From: Paenibacillus pini JCM 16418
GTDB taxonomy: Bacteria; Bacillota; Bacilli; Paenibacillales; Paenibacillaceae
Direction: 5' to 3'
NCBI RefSeq assembly: GCF_000576305.1
Contig: NZ_BAVZ01000002.1
Location: 248,001-312,000, forward strand
DNA: 64,000 nt
Both the position numbers and the translations under genes were made by a program. Below are positions 29,379 through 38,481 of this stretch, in pieces. The stretch's first letter is position 1; each line of letters opens with the position of its first letter. The notes under the pieces are model-generated. The model saw nothing but the letters and a program-made list of their open reading frames with translations. It made no database searches and was not told the origin of the DNA.

Positions 29379-30557
29379 ATGAGGATATTGCATACGGCGG
29401 ACTGGCATTTTGGACGTTCGCTTGAAGGACGGAGTCGTCTGAGGGAGCAAGAGGATTTCGTAGATGAACTAGTGAAAATTGCGTCAGATCAGCAGGCCGA
29501 TCTTATTCTAATGGCGGGAGACGTATATGATTCTGTCAATCCGCCTGCGGCTGCCGAGCAGCTTTTTTACGAGGCATCTGCTAGACTCACCGCTGAAGGA
29601 CGCCCGCTGGTTGTCATTGCAGGCAACCATGATCAACCTGAACGTGTATCCTCTGTTTCACCCCTTGTATCCCGACAAGGCATCACCTTAGTCGGGCTTC
29701 CTATTGCTGAGGCTATTACAGTTCACGCGTCCCGTACGAATGAAATAGCCAAAATCGCTGCACTTCCATATCCTTCGGAAGCACGACTAAATGAGCTACT
29801 CTCAGCAGAAGGCGACGAGGATGAACTGCGCCGAGCATACAGTGCCCGTGTTGGTAAATTAATGCGTATGCTTGCACGTGATTTTTCCTCACAAACCATC
29901 AATTTGGCGATGAGTCATATATATGTATTGGGCGGGGTAGAGAGTGACTCGGAGCGTCCTATTCAGGTCGGAGGAGCGTATACGGTTGACCCCTCTGCAC
30001 TATCCATTGGAGCGCAGTATACCGCTTTGGGGCACTTACACCGCTCACAAGCAGTGAAAAGTGAAGGTATGGTGCAGTATAGCGGTTCTCCATTAGCGTA
30101 CAGCTTCTCAGAAGCAGGACAGGCTAAGTCGGTGACGATGCTAGATATTTTGCCTAGTAAGCAGCCAGTGATGGAAGAGATTTTTCTATCCTGCGGACGC
30201 CCGTTAGTGCGTTGGAAGGCCAAAGGTGGACTCGATGAGGTTTACCGTTGGTTGGAGGAAGGGCGAGATGAGCAGGCATTTATTGATCTAGAGATTTCAT
30301 TGACCGAAGCCATGTCGCTTGGCGAAATCCAGCAGCTTCGCAAGAGTCGCGAAGGATTTGTGCATATCCGTCCAGTGTATCCAGAGATGGAAGCTGCTGA
30401 GCTACAGCATGAACGCTCGCGTTTGCCAGTACCAGAGCTGTTCCGGCGATTCTATCAACGCCAGACAGGTGGAGCTGAGCCAGAAGAGGCTTTGGTAGAC
30501 TTGTTTCTGCAGCTTGTCGAGGAAGATGCAGATACAAAGGAGGAAGAGACACAATGA
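29379..30557 (+). CDS. sbcD: Exonuclease SbcCD subunit D
   Basis: SbcD is the Mre11-like metallophosphoesterase nuclease that, with SbcC, opens hairpins and blocked ends. Metal-binding motifs are complete: MRILHTADWHFGRSL, LILMAGDVYD, VVIAGNHDQPERVS and SHIYVLGG, then TALGHLHRSQ. The length of 392 residues is normal. GGGAGAGG lies before ATG 29379. Its stop overlaps the sbcC start (ATGA). The gene follows addA, grouping two break-processing systems. Confidence 0.95.
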   Translation: MRILHTADWHFGRSLEGRSRLREQEDFVDELVKIASDQQADLILMAGDVYDSVNPPAAAEQLFYEASARLTAEGRPLVVIAGNHDQPERVSSVSPLVSRQGITLVGLPIAEAITVHASRTNEIAKIAALPYPSEARLNELLSAEGDEDELRRAYSARVGKLMRMLARDFSSQTINLAMSHIYVLGGVESDSERPIQVGGAYTVDPSALSIGAQYTALGHLHRSQAVKSEGMVQYSGSPLAYSFSEAGQAKSVTMLDILPSKQPVMEEIFLSCGRPLVRWKAKGGLDEVYRWLEEGRDEQAFIDLEISLTEAMSLGEIQQLRKSREGFVHIRPVYPEMEAAELQHERSRLPVPELFRRFYQRQTGGAEPEEALVDLFLQLVEEDADTKEEETQ

Positions 30558-33500
30558 AGCCCATTACACTGAAGCTATCAGGACTGCAGAGCTATCGTGA
30601 AATGCAGCAGATTGATTTTGAAAACCTGTGTGAAATGGGCTTATTTGGAATTTTCGGTCCTACAGGCAGTGGTAAATCAACGTTGCTTGATGCGATGACG
30701 CTAGCGTTATACGGTAAGGTAGAACGAGCGGTGAATGGCACACAAGGAATAATGAATCACTCTGAGGATTCGTTATTCGTGTCTTTTGCATTTGAATTAA
30801 GTTCAGCTAATAATGTCCAACGCTACCGAGTAGAGCGTCGTTTTAAAAGGGTTAACGAGCTATCTGTGAGTAACACAATCAGCCGCTTTATCGAGATCAC
30901 ATCAGAAGGTGAAACGGTACTAGCGGACAAGCTAGCGGATGTGACACGATGTGTTGAAGATAAGATTGGACTTAAAATGGATGATTTCACTCGAGCAGTG
31001 GTCCTCCCTCAGGGTTAAATTTGCGGAATTCCTTTCACTTAAGGGCAGTGAGCGCAGACAAATGCTGCAGCGATTATTTCACTTAGAACAGTATGGGGAT
31101 CAGCTAGCGGCCAAACTTAGCCGTCGTGTAAAAGAGAATGATGCCGTTCTGCAGACCGTTGAAGCGGAGCAGCAAGGTCTTGGAAATGCTGGTGCCGAGG
31201 CTCTAAAAGAGGCTAAGCATCAATTGAAGAATGCCACAGGTCATGCTGACTCCTCACGTAAACAACTGCATGAAATGAACACAAGAGTTGAACAAAGAGG
31301 CAAAGTTCGAGATTGGCAGTTGCAGCGTAATACGTATCAGTCTCAGCTGGATCAACTATCTGCGAAGTCAGAGCAAATCTCAGTGCTTGAGCAAAAACTT
31401 AGCTATTCTTCCTCTGCTCAATTGATTAGACCTGCTTTGATACAGTGGCTTGAGAGTAAGAAAGAATGGGATCAACGCCAGGTGGTGGCAATTTCATCGC
31501 AGTCCGAAGCTGAAGCTGCGGAACAGATCGCAAAGCAAGCAAGCGCTGAGGATGAGGCCATGCAGCATAAACTCTCTGTTGAAGAGCCTCAGCTACGGCA
31601 ACGTCAGGATCAGCTTGAGCAGGCTGTAGATATGCAACAAGAGTCCCAGAAACTGCAAGTGATGCTAAATGATTTAACCCAGAAGAAGCAAGAAACAATG
31701 AGTGAGCTGGATCAGCAGCGTCAATTACTTATAAAGGAGCAAGAGCTATTAGCTAAGGGACAGAAGCGGCAGTCTGTATTGCAAGAAAGCTTGAATCAAT
31801 TGGAGGTTCGTTCGAAAGAGCGAGACACTGTAAATATAGCCATGAGGCGGTTACAGCGTCTAAGATCTTGTGATGATCAATTGCTTCAGGTGCAAAAGGA
31901 GTTGCAGCAGCAGGAAGACAAATGTGTAGCAGCCCGCCAAAAGATCGAGCAATCAGTAGGTGAACAAGAAGCTTGGCAGAAAAAGTATGAAGTGATTTTA
32001 CGGGAACGCGCTTCTTATATTGAGGCGCTATCAAGCTGGGAGAATCGAACGATTCTATCGCTTCATCAGTTGGACAAGGAGGAGGAACTTCTTCGTCAAG
32101 CATTGAAGCAAGCGCAGGTTCATGCGCTATCATTAGCACTTGCATCAGAACTCCAATCGGGAGCTCCCTGTTCTGTTTGCGGATCTACGCATCATCCGAG
32201 TCCCGCAGTTATGGAAGAACATACGAACAGGCCTGCAGAAACGTTAGAAGCGCAGCTTGAGTCGCTTAGAGATACGCGTAATCGGCTTCAGGAGCTGCGG
32301 TTGACCCTGCGGCAACTATTGCATGAAAGCCGTAGTCTAGCCCTTACGGAGCATGTTGAAACGGATGCTGCTTCAGACGAAGTAGCTGCCTCCATTGAAG
32401 TTGTTCCAAGTAATGCTTCAGAGGATGAGCTGAAAGAGAATACGGTTGACGGATTAAATGAGTTAATTGAGATAGAATCTACCGTTTTGGAACTGTCCCG
32501 TACACTTGAGCGTATTCGAAATGAAATAAGCGGCTTTAAAGCACAACAGGAAGATCTACGCCGAAGTAGCGAGAGATATGTGCTGGAGGCGGAAGCTGGA
32601 GAGCATCTATTGGAACAGCTGCGGATCAAGGCTGTTAGGCTCGAAGAGGAGAGCTTAGGACTACGACAAGAATGGAAGCAGGAGCTGCCTGAACTTGAGC
32701 CACAAGAAGCTGAGTTTCGGCTAACTGAGATACAACGTAAAGACGCTGAATCGGAACAGGTTAAGGAGCGACTTCAGATTAGTGTTCCTTTCTTGGAAGA
32801 AAAGCGTCAATCTGTACAGTCTTTAGAGCAGCGTATGATTGAGCTCGATAAGGCACTCATACAGTGGGATACCCAGTTGCAAGGCAAACAAGAGCTGCTA
32901 ATTGAGAAAAAGAAACGGCTACAAGTTTGGGTTGGTGAAGAGCGTGCAGAGGAGCTACTTGAAGCATGCAAACAACAGCTACTGGTGCTTCGCGAAAAAG
33001 TAGCCGGTTCGAAGCAGCGCCGCCATGAAGCGGAGCTTGCAGGGCACGAGAAGGCTAAAGCCGCTGCAATGGCTGCGCAGGCCGCAGCATCGGCCTGTGA
33101 ACATCATCAGAATGCGGCTGCGCGATGGGAGGAGCAACTTGCATCCTCGCCTTTCGAGACAGCTGAAGAAGTGGAGACTTCCAGCTTAAAGCCAGAACAA
33201 GAGGCACAGCACACCGAGCAGGTGAAGCAGCATCGTGAAAGCGAACGTGAGGCAATGATCCAGCTGCGTAAGCTCGATCAGCAGCTAGCGGGGGATTCAG
33301 TCACTGAGGAAGAGTGGCAAGGACTCACCGCTCAGCTCGAACAGTGCCGCACAGCCGATGAAGAGGCACTTCAGGTTCGTGCGCGCGCGCAGCGCGACTT
33401 AGAGGATGTAGAGAAACGACATATTCGCTGGACCGAACTGGAGCAGATACGTGTACAACGTCATCATGAAGGGGAGAAGCTGTCCAAACTTCAATCTTGT

Positions 33501-33980
33501 CTACGCGGTAACGCATTTGTCGAATATATCGCAGAGGAACAGCTCATGCAGGTCAGCCAATCGGCTTCCCAGCGCCTCCGCTTTCTGACGAAACAGCGTT
33601 ATGCGCTGGAAGTCGATTCTGGAGGCGGATTTTTGATCCGAGATGATGCCAATGGTGGTGTACGGCGTCCTGTTTCTACTCTTTCAGGGGGAGAGACCTT
33701 CTTGACCTCGCTTTCACTCGCTTTGGCATTATCTGCTCAAATTCAATTGCGTGGTCAATATCCGCTGCAATTCTTTTTCTTAGATGAAGGTTTTGGTACC
33801 CTTGACCCGGAGCTTCTGGATACAGTGATCACTTCATTGGAAAGATTGCATAATGATCAGCTGACGGTCGGTATCATTAGCCATGTACCTGAGCTTCGAG
33901 CTCGTCTGCCACGCAAACTAGTGGTGTTGCCAGCAGAACAAGCAGGGGCAGGTTCGAGGATTGTTGTTGAACAAATGTAA
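30554..33980 (+). CDS. sbcC: Exonuclease SbcCD subunit C (frame break at ~31015)
   Basis: SbcC is the Rad50/SMC-like ATPase partner of SbcD. It has Walker A FGPTGSGKSTLLDAM near residue 36, long coiled coils, a zinc-hook CSVCGS in the middle, and a C-terminal signature STLSGGETFLTSLSLALAL with Walker B FFFLDEGFGTLD. Near 31015 a single extra T breaks the frame: reading CAGGGTTAAATTT as CAGGGTAAATTT restores VVLPQGKFAEFLSLKGSERR. The corrected length is about 1141 residues. This is the only break that needs a base removed rather than added. Confidence 0.94.
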
Positions 33981-34047
33981 GGAGAACGAAGTGATCCAAC
34001 TTGTGGGGTCAGAATCTGTTACTTGGGACAAGTGAGGAGTGTCACAG

Positions 34048-34073
34048 TAACAGCATCATGCTACTGTTATAAT
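34048..34073 (+). promoter_or_regulatory. Palindrome overlapping a TATAAT box
   Basis: Positions 34048-34069 form a 22-base dyad (TAACAG ... CTGTTA ends, 9 of 11 pairs matching), and its right end overlaps TATAAT at 34068-34073. No clear -35 box lies 17 bases upstream. It looks like a repressor or activator site on the promoter of the structured RNA that follows. Confidence 0.5.
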
Positions 34074-34095
34074 ACAGTTAAAGCCGACATCTTAA

Positions 34096-34196
34096 AGAAG
34101 CACCTCGCGGACGTATGATGAGGGATGATTTATATCCCTTACATACGTTCGTGCGCCATGAAGCTGTTTTCAGCGGAGTGGGTGCTTCTTTTTTTT
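34096..34196 (+). ncRNA. Structured RNA ending in a terminator, function unknown
   Basis: Closing stem P1 pairs AGAAGCACC (34096-34104) with GGTGCTTCT (34181-34189), directly followed by a T run to 34196. Inside are P2, with ACGTATG/CATACGT (34111-34117, 34142-34148) continued by AGGGAT/ATCCCT, and a small P3, GCTG-TTTT-CAGC (34163-34174). The result is a three-way junction whose closing stem is also an intrinsic terminator. This suits a small RNA or a cis-acting leader (riboswitch or attenuator) for the gene at 34295. It matched no riboswitch class I know. Most of the 33981-34294 gap is taken up by this element. Confidence 0.6.
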
Positions 34197-34294
34197 GCGT
34201 TTTTAGCTTTCTTTTTTTTATATGGGCAGTAGCCATTCGCCTAATCCCGAATATGATGGCGTATAGATTATTGAACTTAGGGAGGCTTACACGC

Positions 34295-34654
34295 ATGAGC
34301 AAGGAAAAAATTGAGGTTAAAGAACTTTGTGTTAAGCACGTACATCGGTATGTGCGCGTATGGATGTTGGATGGTACTGCCCATGATGGATTTGTGGAAA
34401 GCGTGGATGAGGATAAAGTATGTTTAGCAGTTCCGATTGGGCATGAATTAATGCCGCTTCATCATCATCAACATCATCAGGGGTGCGGCTGTGGTCACCA
34501 TGACGGATATCGTCAGGGCGATTCTCGTGGATTCTATCCAGGCTATTACCCTCCTTACGGTGGTTACGGCTACCCATATGGTCGTCGCCGTTTTAACCGT
34601 TTAATTTTGCCGCTTGCGGGTTTAACTGCGTTGACGTTATTACCATACTTCTGA
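34295..34654 (+). CDS. Small protein with possible Sm-like N-terminus and His/Gly/Tyr-rich middle
   Basis: This 119-residue protein starts at ATG 34295 behind TAGGGAGG. Residues 14-45 (RYVRVWMLDGTAHDGFVES, then VDEDKVCLAVPIG) resemble the Sm1 pattern of strand, DG turn, G-x-V and D-x-x-x-V-x-L. A His-rich cluster with CGCGHH follows, then a Gly/Tyr/Pro-rich run (YPPYGGYGYPYGRR), and a hydrophobic tail (LILPLAGLTALTLLPYF) that could anchor it in a membrane. An RNA-binding role is inference only. The upstream structured RNA with terminator may control it. Confidence 0.7.
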   Translation: MSKEKIEVKELCVKHVHRYVRVWMLDGTAHDGFVESVDEDKVCLAVPIGHELMPLHHHQHHQGCGCGHHDGYRQGDSRGFYPGYYPPYGGYGYPYGRRRFNRLILPLAGLTALTLLPYF

Positions 34655-34673
34655 GTTGCGTGATCTTCCAAAA

Positions 34674-34708
34674 GGTGACTGCTGAGCAATCAGCGTCATC
34701 TTTTTTTA
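34674..34708 (+). terminator. Terminator after the Sm-like gene
   Basis: GGTGAC-T-GCTGA pairs with TCAGC-GTCATC around GCAA, followed by seven Ts. Confidence 0.9.
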
Positions 34709-34722
34709 TATAGGAAAAGTAG

Positions 34723-34753
34723 TTGGACGAGAGCTAGCATCATCCGTTATGAT
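34723..34753 (+). promoter_or_regulatory. Weak candidate promoter of hit
   Basis: TTGGAC and TATGAT are 19 bases apart, longer than ideal, upstream of the HIT gene. Confidence 0.3.
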
Positions 34754-34789
34754 TAGGGAAATATGTACACTCCCAAGGAGGCCATAACA

Positions 34790-35149
34790 ATGGATTGTCT
34801 TTTTTGTAAAATTTCAGAGGGAAGTATTCCTTCACAAAAAGTGTTTGAAAATGAAAGATTACTTGCATTTAAGGATATTCAGCCTGCTGCGCCCGTTCAT
34901 ATCCTTATTATTCCTAAGAAGCACATTGCATCAATGAACGATGTGCAGGAGGAGGATTTGTCATTAATCGCTGAAATGCACCGAGTTGCTCAGGACATTG
35001 CAAAGGATATGGGGATATTTGAGTCAGGCTATCGCCTCATTAACAACTGTGGTCCAGATAGTGGACAAGCTGTCCACCATTTACACTATCATGTGCTTGG
35101 AGGCGCGAAATTAGGCGCTTTAACAGGGATTTCAGACTCGCATAGCTAA
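34790..35149 (+). CDS. HIT family protein (histidine triad nucleotide-binding)
   Basis: A 119-residue HIT protein, a nucleoside phosphoramidate or dinucleotide polyphosphate hydrolase. It has the N-terminal CLFCKI motif, the core DIQPAAPVHILIIPKKHI, and the triad HHLHYHVLGG near the end. ATG 34790 follows CAAGGAGG; an in-frame ATG at 34763 has no site and gives extra residues not seen in relatives. It is a single gene with terminators or promoters on both sides. Confidence 0.94.
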   Translation: MDCLFCKISEGSIPSQKVFENERLLAFKDIQPAAPVHILIIPKKHIASMNDVQEEDLSLIAEMHRVAQDIAKDMGIFESGYRLINNCGPDSGQAVHHLHYHVLGGAKLGALTGISDSHS

Positions 35150-35199
35150 TATTTTTGCAGGATTTTCAAAATGCTTTTATGAAAATATGGGTTGTAAGG

Positions 35200-35228
35200 T
35201 TGACACCCTATTTATTCATACCTATAAT
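35200..35228 (+). promoter_or_regulatory. Strong sigma-A promoter of rpsU-yqeY
   Basis: Perfect TTGACA (35200-35205) and TATAAT (35223-35228) with a 17-base spacer, about 60 bases before rpsU. Confidence 0.92.
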
Positions 35229-35287
35229 TATAGTTGATGAACCGTGTTATTGCTCTTGGACGGTCTGGTCGGAGGGAGGGAAAACTG

Positions 35288-35461
35288 GTGTCTGAAACTA
35301 AAGTTCGCAAAAACGAGACTATAGATGCTGCACTTCGCCGTTTTAAGCGCTCCATCGCTAAGGATGGTGTATTGGCTGAGGTGAAGAAACGCAAGCATTA
35401 TGAAAAGCCAAGCGTAAAGCGCAAGAAAAAGTCCGAGGCTGCTCGTAAGAGAAAGTTTTAG
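35288..35461 (+). CDS. rpsU: 30S ribosomal protein S21
   Basis: A 57-residue basic protein ([20 protein letters not shown], ending RKRKF). It is read from GTG 35288 behind GGAGGGAGGG; S21 begins at this point in relatives, so the in-frame ATG at 35234 is rejected. S21 sits near the anti-Shine-Dalgarno end of 16S rRNA. A strong promoter lies upstream and yqeY 15 bases downstream, as in B. subtilis. Confidence 0.96.
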   Translation: MSETKVRKNETIDAALRRFKRSIAKDGVLAEVKKRKHYEKPSVKRKKKSEAARKRKF

Positions 35462-35476
35462 GAGGATTTAAACTAC

Positions 35477-35920
35477 ATGAATCTTAGCGAACGATTAAAC
35501 GAAGATATGAAGCAAGCGATGAAGAGTAAGGACAAATTCAAACTCTCCACCATTCGAATGGTTCGTTCGACGATCAAGAATCTTGAAATAGATTTGAAAA
35601 GAGATTTGGATGACAGCGAAGTGCTTGATATTTTAAGTCGTGAAATCAAACAGCGCAAAGATGCCCTCCAAGAATTTGAAAAAGCAGGCCGCGACAATCT
35701 TGTTGCAAGTTCCAAAGCAGAAATCGAGATTATCGGTCAGTACCTTCCCGCACAGCTTTCTGAAGAAGAAATTAAAGTGATTGTACAGCAGACCATCCAA
35801 GAAACCGGTGCTTCTTCAAAAGCCGAGATGGGGAAAGTGATGAGCGCCTTGATGCCAAAGGTTAAAGGTATTTCTGATGGCAAACTTGTGAACCAGGTGG
35901 TTCAGCAATTTCTGCAATAA
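35477..35920 (+). CDS. yqeY: GatB/YqeY domain-containing protein
   Basis: A 147-residue protein with the typical YqeY core: LSERLNEDMKQAMKSKDK, then IKQRKDALQEFEKAGRDNL, then EIIGQYLPAQLSEEE and the C-terminal GKVMSALMPKVKGISDG. The C-terminal half resembles the tail domain of GatB, hinting at tRNA binding, but its cellular role is not settled. The start follows TTAGGAGG. It is cotranscribed with rpsU and ends in a strong terminator. Confidence 0.93.
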   Translation: MNLSERLNEDMKQAMKSKDKFKLSTIRMVRSTIKNLEIDLKRDLDDSEVLDILSREIKQRKDALQEFEKAGRDNLVASSKAEIEIIGQYLPAQLSEEEIKVIVQQTIQETGASSKAEMGKVMSALMPKVKGISDGKLVNQVVQQFLQ

Positions 35921-35930
35921 AAATAACCGA

Positions 35931-35959
35931 AACACCCCTTATATTAAGGGGTGTTTTTT
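35931..35959 (+). terminator. Terminator after yqeY
   Basis: AACACCCCTT-ATATT-AAGGGGTGTT followed by TTTT. Confidence 0.95.
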
Positions 35960-35965
35960 CTTTTT

Positions 35966-35991
35966 TGAAACGATTTAGGCATTGGTGCGTA
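35966..35991 (+). promoter_or_regulatory. Sigma-W-type (ECF) promoter of nfeD-floA
   Basis: TGAAAC (35966-35971) and CGTA (35988-35991) with exactly 16 bases between, the consensus of Bacillus sigma-W promoters. In B. subtilis the orthologous yqeZ-yqfA-yqfB operon is a known sigma-W target, so position and function agree. Confidence 0.85.
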
Positions 35992-36031
35992 GTAACTTCC
36001 ATAAGCTGGACAATATAAAGGAAAGGAGGTC

Positions 36032-37396
36032 ATGAACATGAGTCTGTCCAAATTTAACAAAATGGTAGCAATATGGGCAGTAACATTGATCATTTGCCTA
36101 GCTTTCGCGTCTTCTGGATGTATTGGATCTATCTCTGCCGCTGAATCATCGAAAAGTGGTCCCGTTTATATAATACCGGTAGATCAGGAAATTGAAACTG
36201 GACTTCAGAAGTTTATGCAGCGGGGATTTAAAGAAGCCACCAAGATAAATGCTAGCTTAATTGTGTTGGAAGTGAATACACCAGGCGGGACGGTAAAAAC
36301 AGCTGAAGAAATTGGCCAAATGATTCGTAGTAGTAAAATACCAACGGTAGCGTACATACGCGGAAACGCAGCTTCTGCAGGAAGCTATATCGCGTTAAAC
36401 GCTAACAAAATTGCCATGAGTCCGGGCAGTATGATCGGTGCGGCAGCTATGGTAGATAGCACGGGTAAGCGCGTGGAAGATGCCAAGCTTGTAGCCTACT
36501 GGAAATCAGTCATGGCGAGTGCAGCTGAGTCTAGTGGGCGTAATCGACAAATCGCCGAAGGCATGGCCGATATTAATTTGGTTGTAGATATGCCAGAGAT
36601 CGGTGAGAAGAAAAATAAGGGAGATATTATTGCTCTCTCTAGTGAGCAGGCCCTTAAAGTAGGATATGCTGACAAAATAGCTTCTTCACCTGAAGAAGTC
36701 ATTGCATGGATGGGCTATTCGACAGATGATGTATTTCAGGTTGAGCATACCGGAGCTGAAAAACTTGCCACGATTTTGACGAATCCAATTGTGATGACGA
36801 TCTTGCTATTCCTAGGTATCGCAGGGGTCGTTATTGAATTGATCGTTCCTGGATTTGGTGCACCAGGTATTATAGGTATCTCAGCATTTGTACTGTATTT
36901 CTTTGGTAACTATGTAGCAGGCTTTGCGGGTTCGGAGACCTGGTTACTATTTATTGTTGGTCTCATACTGATGATACTCGAAATGTTCATTCCTAGTATG
37001 GGCATTCTAGGTATTCTAGGTTCTATTAGTTTAGTTGCCGGTGTTGTAAGGGCAGCTTATGATACATCGCATGCGCTGCTATCATTAGGTATCGCTTTTG
37101 CAGCAGCTGTGGTTGTTATCGTTATTGTAGCTTTTGTTTTTAAAGAGCGTGGTATTTGGAATCGATTCATTTTGAGTGAATCACTCACCAAGGAACAGGG
37201 GTTCACCCCAACGGCGTCGAGAGAAATACTGCTTGGCAAAACGGGAACGAGTGTAACACCGCTACGTCCTGCAGGTACGGTTTTGATCGAAGGTGACCGA
37301 ATCGATGTTGTGACCGATGGGGAGTTTATCGGTTCCAACTCAGAGGTTACTGTGGTACGAGTAGAAGGATCGCGAATTGTTGTGAAACCGTTATAA
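36032..37396 (+). CDS. NfeD family membrane-bound serine protease
   Basis: YqeZ-type long NfeD protein of 454 residues. It has an N-terminal signal/anchor, then a ClpP-like protease domain (LIVLEVNTPGGTVKTAEEIG; GNAASAGSYIAL with the catalytic Ser, about residue 116, and a Lys further on). Four or more membrane segments follow (about 255-370), then a C-terminal OB-fold domain (LLGKTGTSVTPLRPAGTVLI). It pairs with the flotillin downstream and is thought to act on membrane organisation during envelope stress. AAAGGAGG precedes the ATG. Confidence 0.93.
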   Translation: MNMSLSKFNKMVAIWAVTLIICLAFASSGCIGSISAAESSKSGPVYIIPVDQEIETGLQKFMQRGFKEATKINASLIVLEVNTPGGTVKTAEEIGQMIRSSKIPTVAYIRGNAASAGSYIALNANKIAMSPGSMIGAAAMVDSTGKRVEDAKLVAYWKSVMASAAESSGRNRQIAEGMADINLVVDMPEIGEKKNKGDIIALSSEQALKVGYADKIASSPEEVIAWMGYSTDDVFQVEHTGAEKLATILTNPIVMTILLFLGIAGVVIELIVPGFGAPGIIGISAFVLYFFGNYVAGFAGSETWLLFIVGLILMILEMFIPSMGILGILGSISLVAGVVRAAYDTSHALLSLGIAFAAAVVVIVIVAFVFKERGIWNRFILSESLTKEQGFTPTASREILLGKTGTSVTPLRPAGTVLIEGDRIDVVTDGEFIGSNSEVTVVRVEGSRIVVKPL

Positions 37397-37456
37397 AGTC
37401 TGTTTTTGTACATGTTCTAATATTTCACTATGAATCCAATGGAGGATGAACCTATT

Positions 37457-38467
37457 ATGGATGGAACTTCTTTGATTCCAATTTTGTTAATTGCCGTCGT
37501 TATCATTATTGTGCTGAGTGTATTTTTTAGCTTTTTCCCTGTTATGCTATGGGTTTCAGCCCTTGCTTCTGGCGTTCGGATCAGCATCATTACGCTTGTA
37601 GCGATGCGACTGCGTCGAGTTACACCTAGCCGGATTGTTAACCCGTTAATTAAAGCGACTAAAGCGGGTCTTGGATTAAATATTAATCAACTCGAGAGCC
37701 ATTATCTTGCGGGTGGTAATGTTGACCGTGTAGTTAATGCTCTTATTGCTGCACAGCGTGCGGATATTCCTCTAGAATTCACTCGCGCAGCAGCCATTGA
37801 CCTCGCAGGACGTGATGTGCTTCTTGCTGTACAAATGAGTGTTAACCCACGCGTGATTGAGACACCTGTCGTAGCTGCGGTAGCGAAGAATGGTATTGAG
37901 GTTAAGGTTAAGGCCAGAGTCACAGTACGAGCAAACATAGACCGCCTCGTCGGTGGTGCTGGAGAAGAGACAATCATTGCCCGTGTCGGCGAAGGTATTG
38001 TTACGACTGTAGGTTCTAGTGATTCACATAAAGATGTACTGGAGAATCCGGATTCCATTTCCCGTACGGTATTGTCCAAAGGTTTGGATGCTGGAACAGC
38101 CTTCGAAATCCTCTCCATTGATATTGCGGACGTTGATGTAGGTAAGAACATCGGTGCCTACCTTCAAACGGAACAAGCGGAAGCTGACAAACGTATTGCT
38201 CAAGCGAAGGCTGAAGAACGTCGTGCCATGGCAGTAGCGCAGGAACAAGAAATGAAAGCCCGCGTAGTAGAAATGAGAGCGCGCGTAGTTGAATCCGAAT
38301 CCGCAGTGCCTCTGGCAATGGCCGAAGCACTTCGTTCAGGTAAAATTGGTGTAATGGACTATATGAATTTGAAGAACATTGAAGCGGATACTCAAATGAG
38401 AGGCTCGCTTGGTAAAATGGGTGATGGCGGAGAATATCCGACAAATGATCCCAAAAATAATAAATAG
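37457..38467 (+). CDS. floA: Flotillin-like protein FloA
   Basis: FloA organises lipid microdomains. The protein has one membrane hairpin near the N-terminus ([20 protein letters not shown]), then the SPFH-like domain ([20 protein letters not shown]). An Ala/Glu-rich coiled coil follows ([19 protein letters not shown]). At 336 residues it is of normal size. ATG 37457 is selected because GGAGG (37441-37445) lies 11 bases before it; the ATG at 37430 has no site. It follows nfeD in the sigma-W-type operon. Confidence 0.95.
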   Translation: MDGTSLIPILLIAVVIIIVLSVFFSFFPVMLWVSALASGVRISIITLVAMRLRRVTPSRIVNPLIKATKAGLGLNINQLESHYLAGGNVDRVVNALIAAQRADIPLEFTRAAAIDLAGRDVLLAVQMSVNPRVIETPVVAAVAKNGIEVKVKARVTVRANIDRLVGGAGEETIIARVGEGIVTTVGSSDSHKDVLENPDSISRTVLSKGLDAGTAFEILSIDIADVDVGKNIGAYLQTEQAEADKRIAQAKAEERRAMAVAQEQEMKARVVEMRARVVESESAVPLAMAEALRSGKIGVMDYMNLKNIEADTQMRGSLGKMGDGGEYPTNDPKNNK

Positions 38468-38481
38468 GGAATGATGCATCC

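Noticed and set aside
34115..34294. N-terminal extension of the Sm-like protein from ATG 34115
   Set aside because: It would translate through the structured RNA and its T-run terminator (giving Phe-rich residues) and has no SD; ATG 34295 has GGGAGG.
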